In this document: one piece after another, positions 1-8,025 of the stretch | How the letters are laid out: the number at the start of each line of letters is the position of its first letter | How positions within the stretch are numbered: the first letter of the stretch is position 1 | NCBI GenBank assembly: GCA_020852755.1 | Contig: JADZAF010000223.1 | Location: forward strand, 35,971 to 99,970 | Direction of reading: 5' to 3' | DNA from: Bryobacterales bacterium | Lineage (GTDB): Bacteria; Acidobacteriota; Terriglobia; Bryobacterales; Bryobacteraceae | DNA length: 64,000 nt | The notes under the pieces: generated by a model | Database searches by the model: none | What the model was told of the DNA's origin: nothing | Seen by the model: the letters and a program-made list of their open reading frames with translations, nothing else | Made by a program: the position numbers and the translations under genes

Positions 1-1165
1 CGGTCAGAGGCATCCAGGGTGCAGCGGGACCGCCGCCGTACAGGTCGGCGCGCGTGAAAAAAACGCCCCGGTCGGCGGCCGTGTAGATGGTTCCGGAAGC
101 CCGGTCCGCGATCACCGCATGGGCGTCGCCCTCGGGCAGATTCAAGGTCAGGTCGTCCCAAAAAGCTCCGCCGTTGACGGTGCGCAGCACGCGCGGCCCT
201 CTGCCCGTCAGAGCGGCCAGGGCAAGCCGGGGCTCCTGCGGATCCACCCACAGCATGGCGACCGCGCCGGCGCCTGGAGCCGGGCTGAGCGTCCAGGAGC
301 GCCCCCGGTCGGTGGAAACGAACAGGCGGCCGTCGGAGGCCCCCGCATAAACGGTATCGCCCGAAGCCGCGAAGGCCGTGATTTCCGCTCCGGCGGCACG
401 GCTGTAGACGGCGCGGGTATCGGCTTCCTCGCGCACGCGGTCGTCAGCCACCGCCTGCCACTGGCTGGTGCTGCCGGGGACGAACTCCGCCGCGCCCAGC
501 TCATCCAGCCAGATGCGCGTTCCCGCGGTGCCACCCGGAGCGGCCAGGATGCGGCGCACCGGCAGGTTCGGCAGACCTTCGTTCAATCCCGTCCAGGAAA
601 GGCCGCCGTCCACCGTGCGCCAGACGCCGAAATCGTTGGCTACCACCAGCTCGTCGGGATTCCTGGGGGATACCGCCAGGTCGCGCTCTCCCGAGCCGAT
701 CACGGGGCGGTCCCGGTAAGCGGTCAGGTTGGCCCAGGTGCGGCCGTCGTCGTCGGTGCGGTAGAGGTTTCCGGCCAGCGCGTAGAGCCGTCCGGGCCGT
801 TCCGGATCGGGGACCAGCCGGGCATTCGTGCCGGGCAGGCGCTCCGGCGGCGCGGGCGTTTCCATGCCGGGCGGTTTGGCGGCTGCCGACGGCGTCCAGG
901 CCTCGAAGTCGGTGGTCTCGAAAACGCGCCCCGATCGGGTGCGGGCGTACAGGCGGTCTCCGTCCGGGGAGAACCAGACGGATTCCACCGGTCCGGTGGC
1001 GGGCGACGCCAACATCACCTCGACCGTGGTTCCGCCGATGGGCCGCCAGTCGGGACGGACCGGCGCCCGGGCGGTCTGCGCCGCAGCGGCCGTTGCCAGC
1101 AACAGCCCTAAACCGGCGCGGGCCAGCGCCCGTCCTGTGGCTCCGCGACACATCAATGTGTCCAT
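1..1165 (-). CDS. BNR/Asp-box repeat secreted protein (3' end outside window)
   Basis: This reading frame is open from an ATG at 1165 down to the window edge, so the C-terminus is missing. The first ~30 residues look like a signal peptide (hydrophobic LGLLLATAAAAQ). At least four Asp-box-like repeats are visible: DDGRTW (~137), VDGGLSW (~184), STDRGRSW (~279) and NGGAFW (~328). This is the pattern of sialidase/sortilin/photosystem-stability-type beta-propellers. The enzymatic or binding role cannot be told from this part. An in-frame ATG at 1153 is an alternative start. Several overlapping frames on both strands here are composition artefacts. Confidence 0.8.
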   Translation of the reverse strand, partial: MDTLMCRGATGRALARAGLGLLLATAAAAQTARAPVRPDWRPIGGTTVEVMLASPATGPVESVWFSPDGDRLYARTRSGRVFETTDFEAWTPSAAAKPPGMETPAPPERLPGTNARLVPDPERPGRLYALAGNLYRTDDDGRTWANLTAYRDRPVIGSGERDLAVSPRNPDELVVANDFGVWRTVDGGLSWTGLNEGLPNLPVRRILAAPGGTAGTRIWLDELGAAEFVPGSTSQWQAVADDRVREEADTRAVYSRAAGAEITAFAASGDTVYAGASDGRLFVSTDRGRSWTLSPAPGAGAVAMLWVDPQEPRLALAALTGRGPRVLRTVNGGAFWDDLTLNLPEGDAHAVIADRASGTIYTAADRGVFFTRADLYGGGPAAPWMPLT

Positions 1166-1303
1166 TCTATCGCATCCCGGGCCCATGACTCCCTGCTAAT
1201 CGTGTTGAAATCACGCGATTTGCTGCAGTATTTTCCGCGCGGTCCCTGTATTGCATCGCAACTTTGGTGCTAGACTAGGGTGTCTACGTAAGGCCCGAAG
1301 CAC

Positions 1304-2083
1304 ATGTTGCGGCGAAGAGCCTCGATTCCGGCGCGGTGGGCGATCCTCCTGACCGTGGCCGCGATCCCCGCCTGCCTGCGCGGGGAGAGCGATCCCGCGG
1401 CCCGGGTTGTGAGCCTGACCGGACAGGTGTCCGTGCTGCGCGATTCGGGTCCCTGGGTCCTCAACCAGGGCGATTCCATCAAGCCCCGCCAGATCATCAT
1501 CACCGGCGCCGACGGGTTCGCGGTGTTCCAGGTCGCCGACGGCAGCACCTTCGAAGTCTATCCCAATTCGCGCCTGGTCTTCCGCGATAACCCCGGAAAC
1601 TGGAAAGACCTGCTGGACGTGTTCATCGGCAAGGTCAAGCTGCACGTGCAAAGGTTCGGCGGGCAGCCCAATCACAACCGGGTGCGCACGCCCACCGCGG
1701 TGATCTCGGTGCGCGGCACCATCTTTAACGTCGACGTGGAGGGCGAGGAGGCCACCACGGTGCTGGTCGAGGAAGGCCAGGTGGAAGTACGCCACATGCT
1801 TCTGCCGCAGGGCAGCCCCAAGCTCTTGAACGCCGGGGAGTGGATCCGGGTCTACAAGAACCAGCCGCTGGCCGCCAAAGGCTTCGACAAGGGTTCCCTG
1901 ATGCAGCGCGCCCTGAACGCGGTGCGCGAAGCCATATGGGTGGCTTCCACCCGCACTTCGGGCGGAACCTCAGCCGGAGGCGCTCCGGTTCCCGGAGGCG
2001 GCGCCTCTCCGCCGCCGGTGGGTGACGAGAAGAGTCCCGACCCGCCGCCTGCGCCGCCGCCGCCCGCGGCGCCGCCGAACTAG
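1304..2083 (+). CDS. FecR-domain secreted protein
   Basis: A 259-aa protein with an N-terminal signal peptide (about residues 1-28) and a FecR-like beta domain. The hallmark segment RTPTAVISVRGT lies near residue 127 and is followed by a VEEGQVEV strand. The last ~50 residues are Gly/Pro-rich low complexity (PPPAPPPPAAPP). FecR domains occur in sigma-regulator proteins and in stand-alone periplasmic proteins. No ECF sigma or anti-sigma gene lies next to it here, and the protein has a signal peptide rather than an internal anchor, so a stand-alone envelope role is more likely than classical FecIR signalling. Confidence 0.8.
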   Translation: MLRRRASIPARWAILLTVAAIPACLRGESDPAARVVSLTGQVSVLRDSGPWVLNQGDSIKPRQIIITGADGFAVFQVADGSTFEVYPNSRLVFRDNPGNWKDLLDVFIGKVKLHVQRFGGQPNHNRVRTPTAVISVRGTIFNVDVEGEEATTVLVEEGQVEVRHMLLPQGSPKLLNAGEWIRVYKNQPLAAKGFDKGSLMQRALNAVREAIWVASTRTSGGTSAGGAPVPGGGASPPPVGDEKSPDPPPAPPPPAAPPN

Positions 2084-2156
2084 AAACCGGCCGTCACAGC
2101 GGCAGCCCGCGCTCCCGCGCCTCGGCCGGCGCCCAAGGGCCGTCGACTCTGCTAGA

Positions 2157-2714
2157 TTGAAACTAGTGCCTGCTATCAACCGGCTGTGTGCTCTATTCCT
2201 GCTGATTCCCTGGGCTCTCGCGGGCCAGGCCGGGGGCGTGATGGCGGAATGGGACATCCGCACGGCGCTCCGGAGCATGGCGGCGGACGCCGGCCGCCTC
2301 AAGCCCGTGCTCGAACAGCTCAAGCCCCGGGAATGGGTCGCCAAGGGCGCTCCCGACACCTACGTGAAGCAACTGGAAAGCGCGCAATCCCAGATCCAGG
2401 GTGTGGTCCGGTCCACCGAAATCCTGGCCAAGGATCCGGAGAAACTGACTGCCGCGCTGGACACGTTTCTGCGCCTCCAGGCCCTGGAATCGGTGCTCGC
2501 TTCGGTTGCCGAAGGGGTTCGCAAGTATCAGAACCCCGCCCTGGCCGACCTGCTGCTGGGCTTTACTTCGCAGCAGGGCGCCAACCGCCAGCAGTTCCAG
2601 CACTACCTCACGGGTTTGGCCGCCACCAAGGAGCAGGAACTGGAGATCGCCGACAAGGAGGCCCAGCGCTGCCGCGGAGTCCTTTCGCGCCAGGCGCCCG
2701 CCGGCAAGCGCTGA
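2157..2714 (+). CDS. Small secreted helical protein of unknown function
   Basis: About 185 aa from a TTG at 2157 (MKLVPAINRLCALFLLIPWA), which gives a clean signal peptide. A GTG at 2166 is an alternative start. The open frame extends further upstream but is Arg-rich and non-protein-like there. The mature part is predicted helical and charged (for example LKPVLEQLKPREWV and KEQELEIADKEAQRC) with no motif I recognise. It ends 11 nt before the Cys-rich mini-protein gene, so the two are probably co-transcribed. Confidence 0.65.
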   Translation: MKLVPAINRLCALFLLIPWALAGQAGGVMAEWDIRTALRSMAADAGRLKPVLEQLKPREWVAKGAPDTYVKQLESAQSQIQGVVRSTEILAKDPEKLTAALDTFLRLQALESVLASVAEGVRKYQNPALADLLLGFTSQQGANRQQFQHYLTGLAATKEQELEIADKEAQRCRGVLSRQAPAGKR

Positions 2715-2725
2715 AAGGAAACATC

Positions 2726-3037
2726 ATGCCCTTCGCATGCAGCATCTGCGAACAGGAATCGACCCATATCTGCGAGCGTTGCACCAAGGACACCTGCATC
2801 ACCCACCTCTGCGTCAAGTGCCGGCATTGCAGCGACTGCTGCGAATGCGAGGACCCGATGACCGAGGCGCCGGCCATGGAGGTCCCGACGGTGGCGGAGA
2901 CCCGCCAGGCGCCCGCCGCCGAGTCAGCGCCGGTTAGCGGGAGCGAGCCCCTCGAAACGCCCCAGGCCCCGGTCGAGCCATCCGGGATACCAGCGGAAGA
3001 CGTTCCCGGTGAGGCTCCCGATAAAGATCTCCCCTGA
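2726..3037 (+). CDS. Cys-rich (zinc-ribbon-like) mini-protein
   Basis: A 103-aa protein with a good ribosome binding site (GAAAGGAAA) before ATG 2726. The first ~45 residues hold many Cys/His pairs (CSIC, CERC, CVKCRHCSDCCEC), resembling a B-box/zinc-ribbon metal site. The rest is a Pro/Ala/Glu-rich tail without predicted structure. The last 114 nt overlap, antisense, the 3' end of the convergent NHL-repeat gene. I do not recognise a named family. The metal-binding role is inferred from Cys spacing only. Confidence 0.6.
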   Translation: MPFACSICEQESTHICERCTKDTCITHLCVKCRHCSDCCECEDPMTEAPAMEVPTVAETRQAPAAESAPVSGSEPLETPQAPVEPSGIPAEDVPGEAPDKDLP

Positions 3038-3943
3038 CGCGCTCACCGTGAGCCAGTGCCCGGGGCTTTCCATGGCGCCCAGGATCTTCCCGCTGGCGAT
3101 GTCGATTCGCATGATGCGGCCGGCCAGCGTGTCGTAGGTCAGGTTCTCGATATTGGTGCGGTGGGTGATCACCCATAGCTCGTCTTTGGGCGTGATATGG
3201 ATCCCCTGGGTGGCGCCCAGGTGCTTCCACTGCCGCAGGAATTTCCCTTCGGGGCCGAAGATCTGGATGCGGTTGTTTTCCCGGTCGCTGACGTAGAGCA
3301 GTCCCTTGGAATCGACCGCGATGGCATGGGGTGTGTTGAACTGGCCCGGTCCTGTTCCGTACGAGCCCCAGGCGCGCACGAATTTCCCTTCGCGGGTGAA
3401 CTCCACCACCCTGGCGTTCCCGTAGCCGTCGGTCACGTAAAAGTTGCCGGAGGGGGCGAAGCCGATATCGGTCGGCCGGTCGAAGGTGCGGCTGTCGCTG
3501 CCGGACCGGCCCTTGATGCCCAGGGCCAGCAGCAGCCGGCCGTCGCGGGTGAACTTCATGACCTGGTGGCCGCCGCTGTCGGTCACCCAGACGTTGTCCT
3601 CCCGGTCCACGCGCAGGCCGTGCGGGCTGCGGAACAGGCCCCTGCCCCAGGAGCGCAGGTAGCGGCCTTTGGCGTCAAACACGATCAGGGGGTCGGCCTT
3701 CGGTCCGCGCTGGAAGACGTAGACGCTGCCGGTGGAATCCGTGCCCACCGCGGACACGCGGCCGAACTTCCAGCCCGCCGGCATGGTGTCCGGCTCCTCC
3801 CCGAAGCGGATATTGACCCGGTATTTGAGCAAGCCGCCCTCGTGCGGATACCAGCCCTGCTGGGAGAAGCCAGCCGGGGACAGGAGCAGCAGAGTGCCCA
3901 GGGCGGCAAGAAAACCGGATCGGAAGGAGGCTGGCCGGCTCAT
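2924..3943 (-). CDS. NHL-repeat secreted protein (peptidylglycine-lyase-like propeller)
   Basis: A 339-aa protein with a signal peptide (residues 1-28, ending PAGFSQQ). It contains successive NHL-type blades: GLFRSPHGLRVDREDNVWVTD, FDRPTDIGFAPSGNFYVTDG, FNTPHAIAVDSKGLLYVSDR and further degenerate ones. These form a six-bladed propeller as in peptidyl-alpha-hydroxyglycine amidating lyase-like proteins. Family members are usually extracytoplasmic binding or lyase proteins. The substrate is unknown. Its 3' end overlaps the convergent Cys-rich gene by 114 nt. Confidence 0.85.
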   Translation of the reverse strand: MSRPASFRSGFLAALGTLLLLSPAGFSQQGWYPHEGGLLKYRVNIRFGEEPDTMPAGWKFGRVSAVGTDSTGSVYVFQRGPKADPLIVFDAKGRYLRSWGRGLFRSPHGLRVDREDNVWVTDSGGHQVMKFTRDGRLLLALGIKGRSGSDSRTFDRPTDIGFAPSGNFYVTDGYGNARVVEFTREGKFVRAWGSYGTGPGQFNTPHAIAVDSKGLLYVSDRENNRIQIFGPEGKFLRQWKHLGATQGIHITPKDELWVITHRTNIENLTYDTLAGRIMRIDIASGKILGAMESPGHWLTVSASGEIFIGSLTGNVFRWYPGWLDRGLGRFEGLAPANRR

Positions 3944-4419
3944 GGCGTTCTATTCTAATCCCGGCCCCACGGCCGGAGGCGGCGCGCCGGTCTAAAGCCA
4001 GACGGGATGCCGGCCGATAGTTGGCCTATGAACTGGTTCGAGTTGGTGCAAGCCGCGATCATCGCCGCCAGCGCGCTGGCCGCCGCCGGGGGCTGGCTTT
4101 TCGGGGGCGGGGAAACGGATGTGGATCGGCTCGGCTACCGCTCGTGAGACTACACCACAACAAAGAGGTGGTTGCTGTCAATACGGGTTTTAGAATCGCA
4201 TCTCCTTGATTTCATAGAAAACCAGACATTCAGCTCTCTTCCCCCGTGCAAAAGTCTCACTCAGGAAAACAGAAGACATTAGGTCCTGAAAATGCTATCA
4301 TCCACCCACGAGTACCTTCTTGCGTTTCAACCCGGGGCGTCATCGGGTCTGTCTTCAGCGGTGCGTAGTGAGGCATGACCGTGGGTGGGGCCTGAATTTG
4401 AGATGGAGCTTTGAACGAC
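3944..4419. other. Intergenic region before the first TonB-dependent receptor
   Basis: This holds one possible mini-gene (4028-4147) and then a ~270-nt leader that is clearly more A/T-rich than its neighbours. I see no convincing -35/-10 pair; TATCAT near 4291 is only a weak -10 candidate. No tRNA or recognised riboswitch is seen. Confidence 0.5.
4028..4147 (+). CDS. Possible 39-aa single-pass membrane mini-protein
   Basis: ATG 4028 to TGA 4145 encodes 39 residues starting MNWFELVQAAIIAASALAAA, with one hydrophobic helix and then a short polar tail. There is no clear Shine-Dalgarno sequence. It is kept because it sits alone in a non-coding gap and has a coherent membrane helix. It could be chance. 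Confidence 0.3.
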   Translation: MNWFELVQAAIIAASALAAAGGWLFGGGETDVDRLGYRS

Positions 4420-7400
4420 ATGCAAGCTTTTCCCCTGAGTTGTTTCCGTAATCCCAAGGCATCCATGATCGCTGTTGCGGTGATATGCGTCCTCACCCTG
4501 CTGGTCAGCCTGCCCGTGGCCGCCCAGGAGCGCTCCGGCAACATGGCCGGAACCGCCAAGGACACCAGCGGGGCCGTGGTGCCGGACGTTACCGTCACGA
4601 TCACAAACAAAACAACCAACCGTGCAGTCACCACCCGGACCAGGGGCGACGGCACGTACAACGCACTCGATCTCGAGCCCGGCCGTTACACGGTGCGGTT
4701 CGAGAAGACGGGCTTCTCACGTTTTGAGATGCCTGATGTGCTGGTGCTGGTCGGACGGACCACGCGGGCTGAAGCCCAGATGCAGGTCGGCAGTCTTGAG
4801 CAGGTCATCCAGGTGACCGAGACGCCGGCGGTCATTGACACCAGCAGCACGATGATCGCTCACAACGTGACGGCGGAGGAATTCGACCGTCTCCCCAAGG
4901 CGCGCAGTTTTCAGGGCATCGCCGTCTTCTCGACCTCGGTGAATACCGGCGAGATCGAAGGCGGTTACCAGGTGAACGGCGCCAGCGCGGCCGAGAACAA
5001 TTACTACATCGACGGCGTATCGACCAACAGCCTGATCGACGGCAGCGCCCGCCAGAATGCCCAGTTCGAATACCTTCAGGAAGTCCAGGTGAAGACCGCG
5101 GGCCTGGAAGCCGAGTATGGCGGCGCCCTGGGCGGGGTGGTCAGCGCGGTCACCAAGTCCGGCGGCAACGACTTCCACGGCGAAGTTCACTATTACTATT
5201 ACGGCAACAAGCTCAGCGCAGCCCCTGTGGAGCGGCTGCAACTCGATCCGGTGAGCGAGGCCTCAGCCAAGTACATCCAGGACGACAAGAACAAGCGCGA
5301 CTTCCACGAGTTTGGCGGTTCACTGGGTGGCCCCTTCATCAAGAACAAGCTGTTCTTCTTTACTTCCATCTCTCCGCGGTGGCACCGCGCCACGTACGAC
5401 TATCTTTTCAGCAGCGGCACCGACCCCGGCACCATGAGCCGCGAAGCCTTCGCCCACAACTGGTTCAACAAGATCAATTTCGACCCGTCCAACCGGGTGC
5501 GCATGAATTTCACCTGGCTCTACACCCCTCAGTACCTGACGGGTTCCCTGTACGCCTACGATGGTTTCGGGCCGAATTTCTCAACTCAGAGCAAAGCCAA
5601 TGCGGCAGGGGTTGCTTCACGCGGTTACAGCCAGCCGGAGCAGAGCTACACCGGCAGTATGGACATCAGCCTGACCAATACCTCGCTGCTCACGGTCAAG
5701 GGCGGCCGGTACTATCTCAACTACAAGGAAACTGGAATCCCCTACACCAAATACTGGTGGTGGCAGAGCTCATCCGTTGGTCTGGAGGGCGTGCCGGCGG
5801 AGTTGCAACAGCCCTACAATTACTCCACTCCGAGTGGGGCGAAGATCCTCTATGACAAGACGACGCGAACCTATGTACAGGCGGATTTCAGCCAGTTCGT
5901 GAACCTCGGCGGGCAGCACAACTTCAAGGCCGGTATCGGAACGCAGAAGAACGTGAACAGCGTTTTCGATTCCTGGAATGGACCGGACGGCCGCGTAATG
6001 CTCTACTGGGGTCTGTCGGTCCGCGGCGACACCGGCAAGTACGGTTACTACACGGTTGACGACGCCTCCACCAAGGGATCGTCGGGCGCCCATATTACCC
6101 ACATGTATGTTCAGGATACGTGGAGAATCTTCCCGCGGCTTACCCTGAACCTGGGGCTGCGGACGGAGAGGGAGACGATCCCCGCGTTCGACCGCGCCGC
6201 CGCCATGCAGTTCTTCGGCTACGACTATGCGTTTCGGTTTGACTTCCGGGAGAAGATGTCGCCCCGCCTGGGCGCGAGCTTCGACGTGTTCGGCGACGGC
6301 AAAATGAAGCTCTCGGGAGCCTGGGGGCGCTACTACGATTGGACCAAGTACGATCTGGGCCGCGGCACCTTCGGCGCCGACGTCTGGAAGATGTACTACC
6401 GGTCGCTGGACACCCTCGATATCTATAGCATCGACCTGCACAACATGCCGGGCCGCAACCTCTGGTCAAGCGAATTCCGCAACCGCCGGGTTCCGGGCTT
6501 CCAGTATCTGGACGTGGACTCGAAGCCGATGAGCGCGGACGTGATGAACGTGGGCGTGGACTACGAGTTCAAGCCGGGCATGGTTTTCTCCGGCCGCTAC
6601 GTTCGCAGCCACCTCAACCGGACGATCGAAGACCTGGGCGCGCTGGATGCGGAAGGCAATGAAGTCTACCGGTACGGCAACCCCGGCGAGGGAGCCTACG
6701 TGATCTTCCCGTCGTCGGGCGGCACTTGCACCGTGAAGATTGGAGATGCCTGCGGTTTTGAAATGCCCAAGGCCAAGCGCGACTACAATGCCATGGAACT
6801 CTCCGTCACACGGCGTTTTGGAGGCGGCTGGCTCGCCAATGCGAGCTACGTCTACAGCAAGTTGGACGGCAACTACGCGGGACTCCAGAGCACGGACGAG
6901 ATCCGTCCGCCGACACTCGGCTACGGATTCGGCCCCTCGCAGGTGTTTGGAGCGCAGAATTTCCGCTCCGGCGGCAACGCCAACCGGTACTTCGATTTGG
7001 ACGAGGCCATGTGGGATGCCCACGGCAACGTGGGCCTGTTCGGGCGGCTGCCCACCGACCGGCCGCACGTCTTCAAGTTCTACGGCTCCAAGATGTTCAA
7101 GTTCGGGACTGAAGTTGGAGGCTTCTTCCGCCTCACGAGCGGAACGCCGGTAACCACCCAGGTGGTGACCGTCAACGACATTCCGTACTACGTCGAGGGC
7201 CGCGGAGACTACGGGCGCACCCCGGTTTTCAATCAGACCGACCTGCTGGTTGCCCACGAGATCAAGCTGGGAGAGGTGAGGAAACTCCGCTTCGAGTTCA
7301 ACATGATCAATCTCTTCAACCAGAAGACCAGCATGTTCACCTTCGACCGGTACAACCGCGAGGAGCACTCCGACTCGGCCGGTATCGACCTCATCGATAC

Positions 7401-7542
7401 CGACTTGTCGAAGGGCTTCGACTGGAAGGCGATGGTGGCGGCAACACCGGATGGACAGCACGCTCTTGATCCTCGCTTCGGTAAAGCCGGGATCTTCAAC
7501 CCCGGCTTTTCCGGCCGCTTCATGATCAAGTACATTTTCTGA
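4420..7542 (+). CDS. TonB-dependent receptor with N-terminal carboxypeptidase-regulatory domain (Oar-like) #1
   Basis: An outer-membrane receptor of 1040 aa. The signal peptide is at ~1-35 (VICVLTLLVSLPVAAQ). A CarboxypepD_reg/Ig-like domain follows at ~38-120 (GTAKDTSGAVVPDVTVTI, then LEPGRYTVRFEKTGFSRF). Next come a plug domain (NNYYIDGVSTNSLID, LQEVQVKTAGLEAEYGGALG, VTKSGGN) and a long beta-barrel ending in aromatic Phe (MIKYIF). ATG 4420 was chosen over TTG 4411 because GGAG (4405-4408) is correctly spaced only for the ATG. No SusD-like partner follows. A terminator follows at once, so the gene is monocistronic. The ligand is unknown. Confidence 0.93.
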   Translation: MQAFPLSCFRNPKASMIAVAVICVLTLLVSLPVAAQERSGNMAGTAKDTSGAVVPDVTVTITNKTTNRAVTTRTRGDGTYNALDLEPGRYTVRFEKTGFSRFEMPDVLVLVGRTTRAEAQMQVGSLEQVIQVTETPAVIDTSSTMIAHNVTAEEFDRLPKARSFQGIAVFSTSVNTGEIEGGYQVNGASAAENNYYIDGVSTNSLIDGSARQNAQFEYLQEVQVKTAGLEAEYGGALGGVVSAVTKSGGNDFHGEVHYYYYGNKLSAAPVERLQLDPVSEASAKYIQDDKNKRDFHEFGGSLGGPFIKNKLFFFTSISPRWHRATYDYLFSSGTDPGTMSREAFAHNWFNKINFDPSNRVRMNFTWLYTPQYLTGSLYAYDGFGPNFSTQSKANAAGVASRGYSQPEQSYTGSMDISLTNTSLLTVKGGRYYLNYKETGIPYTKYWWWQSSSVGLEGVPAELQQPYNYSTPSGAKILYDKTTRTYVQADFSQFVNLGGQHNFKAGIGTQKNVNSVFDSWNGPDGRVMLYWGLSVRGDTGKYGYYTVDDASTKGSSGAHITHMYVQDTWRIFPRLTLNLGLRTERETIPAFDRAAAMQFFGYDYAFRFDFREKMSPRLGASFDVFGDGKMKLSGAWGRYYDWTKYDLGRGTFGADVWKMYYRSLDTLDIYSIDLHNMPGRNLWSSEFRNRRVPGFQYLDVDSKPMSADVMNVGVDYEFKPGMVFSGRYVRSHLNRTIEDLGALDAEGNEVYRYGNPGEGAYVIFPSSGGTCTVKIGDACGFEMPKAKRDYNAMELSVTRRFGGGWLANASYVYSKLDGNYAGLQSTDEIRPPTLGYGFGPSQVFGAQNFRSGGNANRYFDLDEAMWDAHGNVGLFGRLPTDRPHVFKFYGSKMFKFGTEVGGFFRLTSGTPVTTQVVTVNDIPYYVEGRGDYGRTPVFNQTDLLVAHEIKLGEVRKLRFEFNMINLFNQKTSMFTFDRYNREEHSDSAGIDLIDTDLSKGFDWKAMVAATPDGQHALDPRFGKAGIFNPGFSGRFMIKYIF

Positions 7543-7573
7543 GCCGGCGCTCCGGACCGGCAATCTGAAAATG

Positions 7574-7590
7574 CCGGGCGGAACGCCCGG
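7574..7590 (+). repeat. Small inverted repeat ahead of the terminator
   Basis: CCGGGCG-GAA-CGCCCGG forms a 7-bp hairpin between the receptor stop codon and the main terminator stem. It may help protect the mRNA 3' end. Confidence 0.5.
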
Positions 7591-7600
7591 TCCTTGAAAA

Positions 7601-7630
7601 GGCAGGCCCTCGGTGGCCTGCCTTTTTTTT
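7601..7630 (+). terminator. Intrinsic terminator of TonB-dependent receptor #1
   Basis: GGCAGGCC (7601-7608), 6-nt loop, GGCCTGCC (7615-7622), followed by eight T (7623-7630). This is a textbook rho-independent terminator, 58 nt after the stop codon. Confidence 0.92.
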
Positions 7631-8025
7631 CGGTTGCTTATCCTCGCATCACTTCAGGGCTTATGGTTTGAATGCAGCCTCCGGTGCAGCTAAGCCCCAC
7701 CCCAGCATGGTTCCATACGTCCCAGAACTGCGCGCGGAAAACGGCTCAGGTTGCCGCGGGCATCCCTAACTTGTTGATAACAGTACCCGCGAACGCGAAC
7801 AAGGGAACAAGATGAAGAAATCTTGATTCGTAATTTCCCTATATGTTATAAATCGCACCAAAGTCCGAAAAGGTCGTTTCCGGGGGAAAGGCAAGTGTGC
7901 GGTCTGCCTCCACGGGGATACCGTGAAGGTTGCTGGACCACTTGGCCCACCCCGGGTGGTTTCGGACCCCGCAGTTTCCCCTCCGTCGTTTCCCCTCGAT
8001 TCGAATGATGTAAGGAGCGCGAATC
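7631..8025. other. Intergenic leader of the second TonB-dependent receptor
   Basis: A ~395-nt gap with no gene. The central part (about 7800-7860) is markedly A/T-rich and carries a promoter candidate. Downstream is a G/C-rich leader with a possible hairpin (CCACC-CCG-GGTGG near 7950) before the start codon. Confidence 0.5.
7823..7852 (+). promoter_or_regulatory. Candidate sigma70-type promoter of TonB-dependent receptor #2
   Basis: TTGATT (7823-7828), 18-nt spacer, TATAAA (7847-7852), in the only A/T-rich patch of the gap. It would give a leader of roughly 165 nt. Confidence 0.45.
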
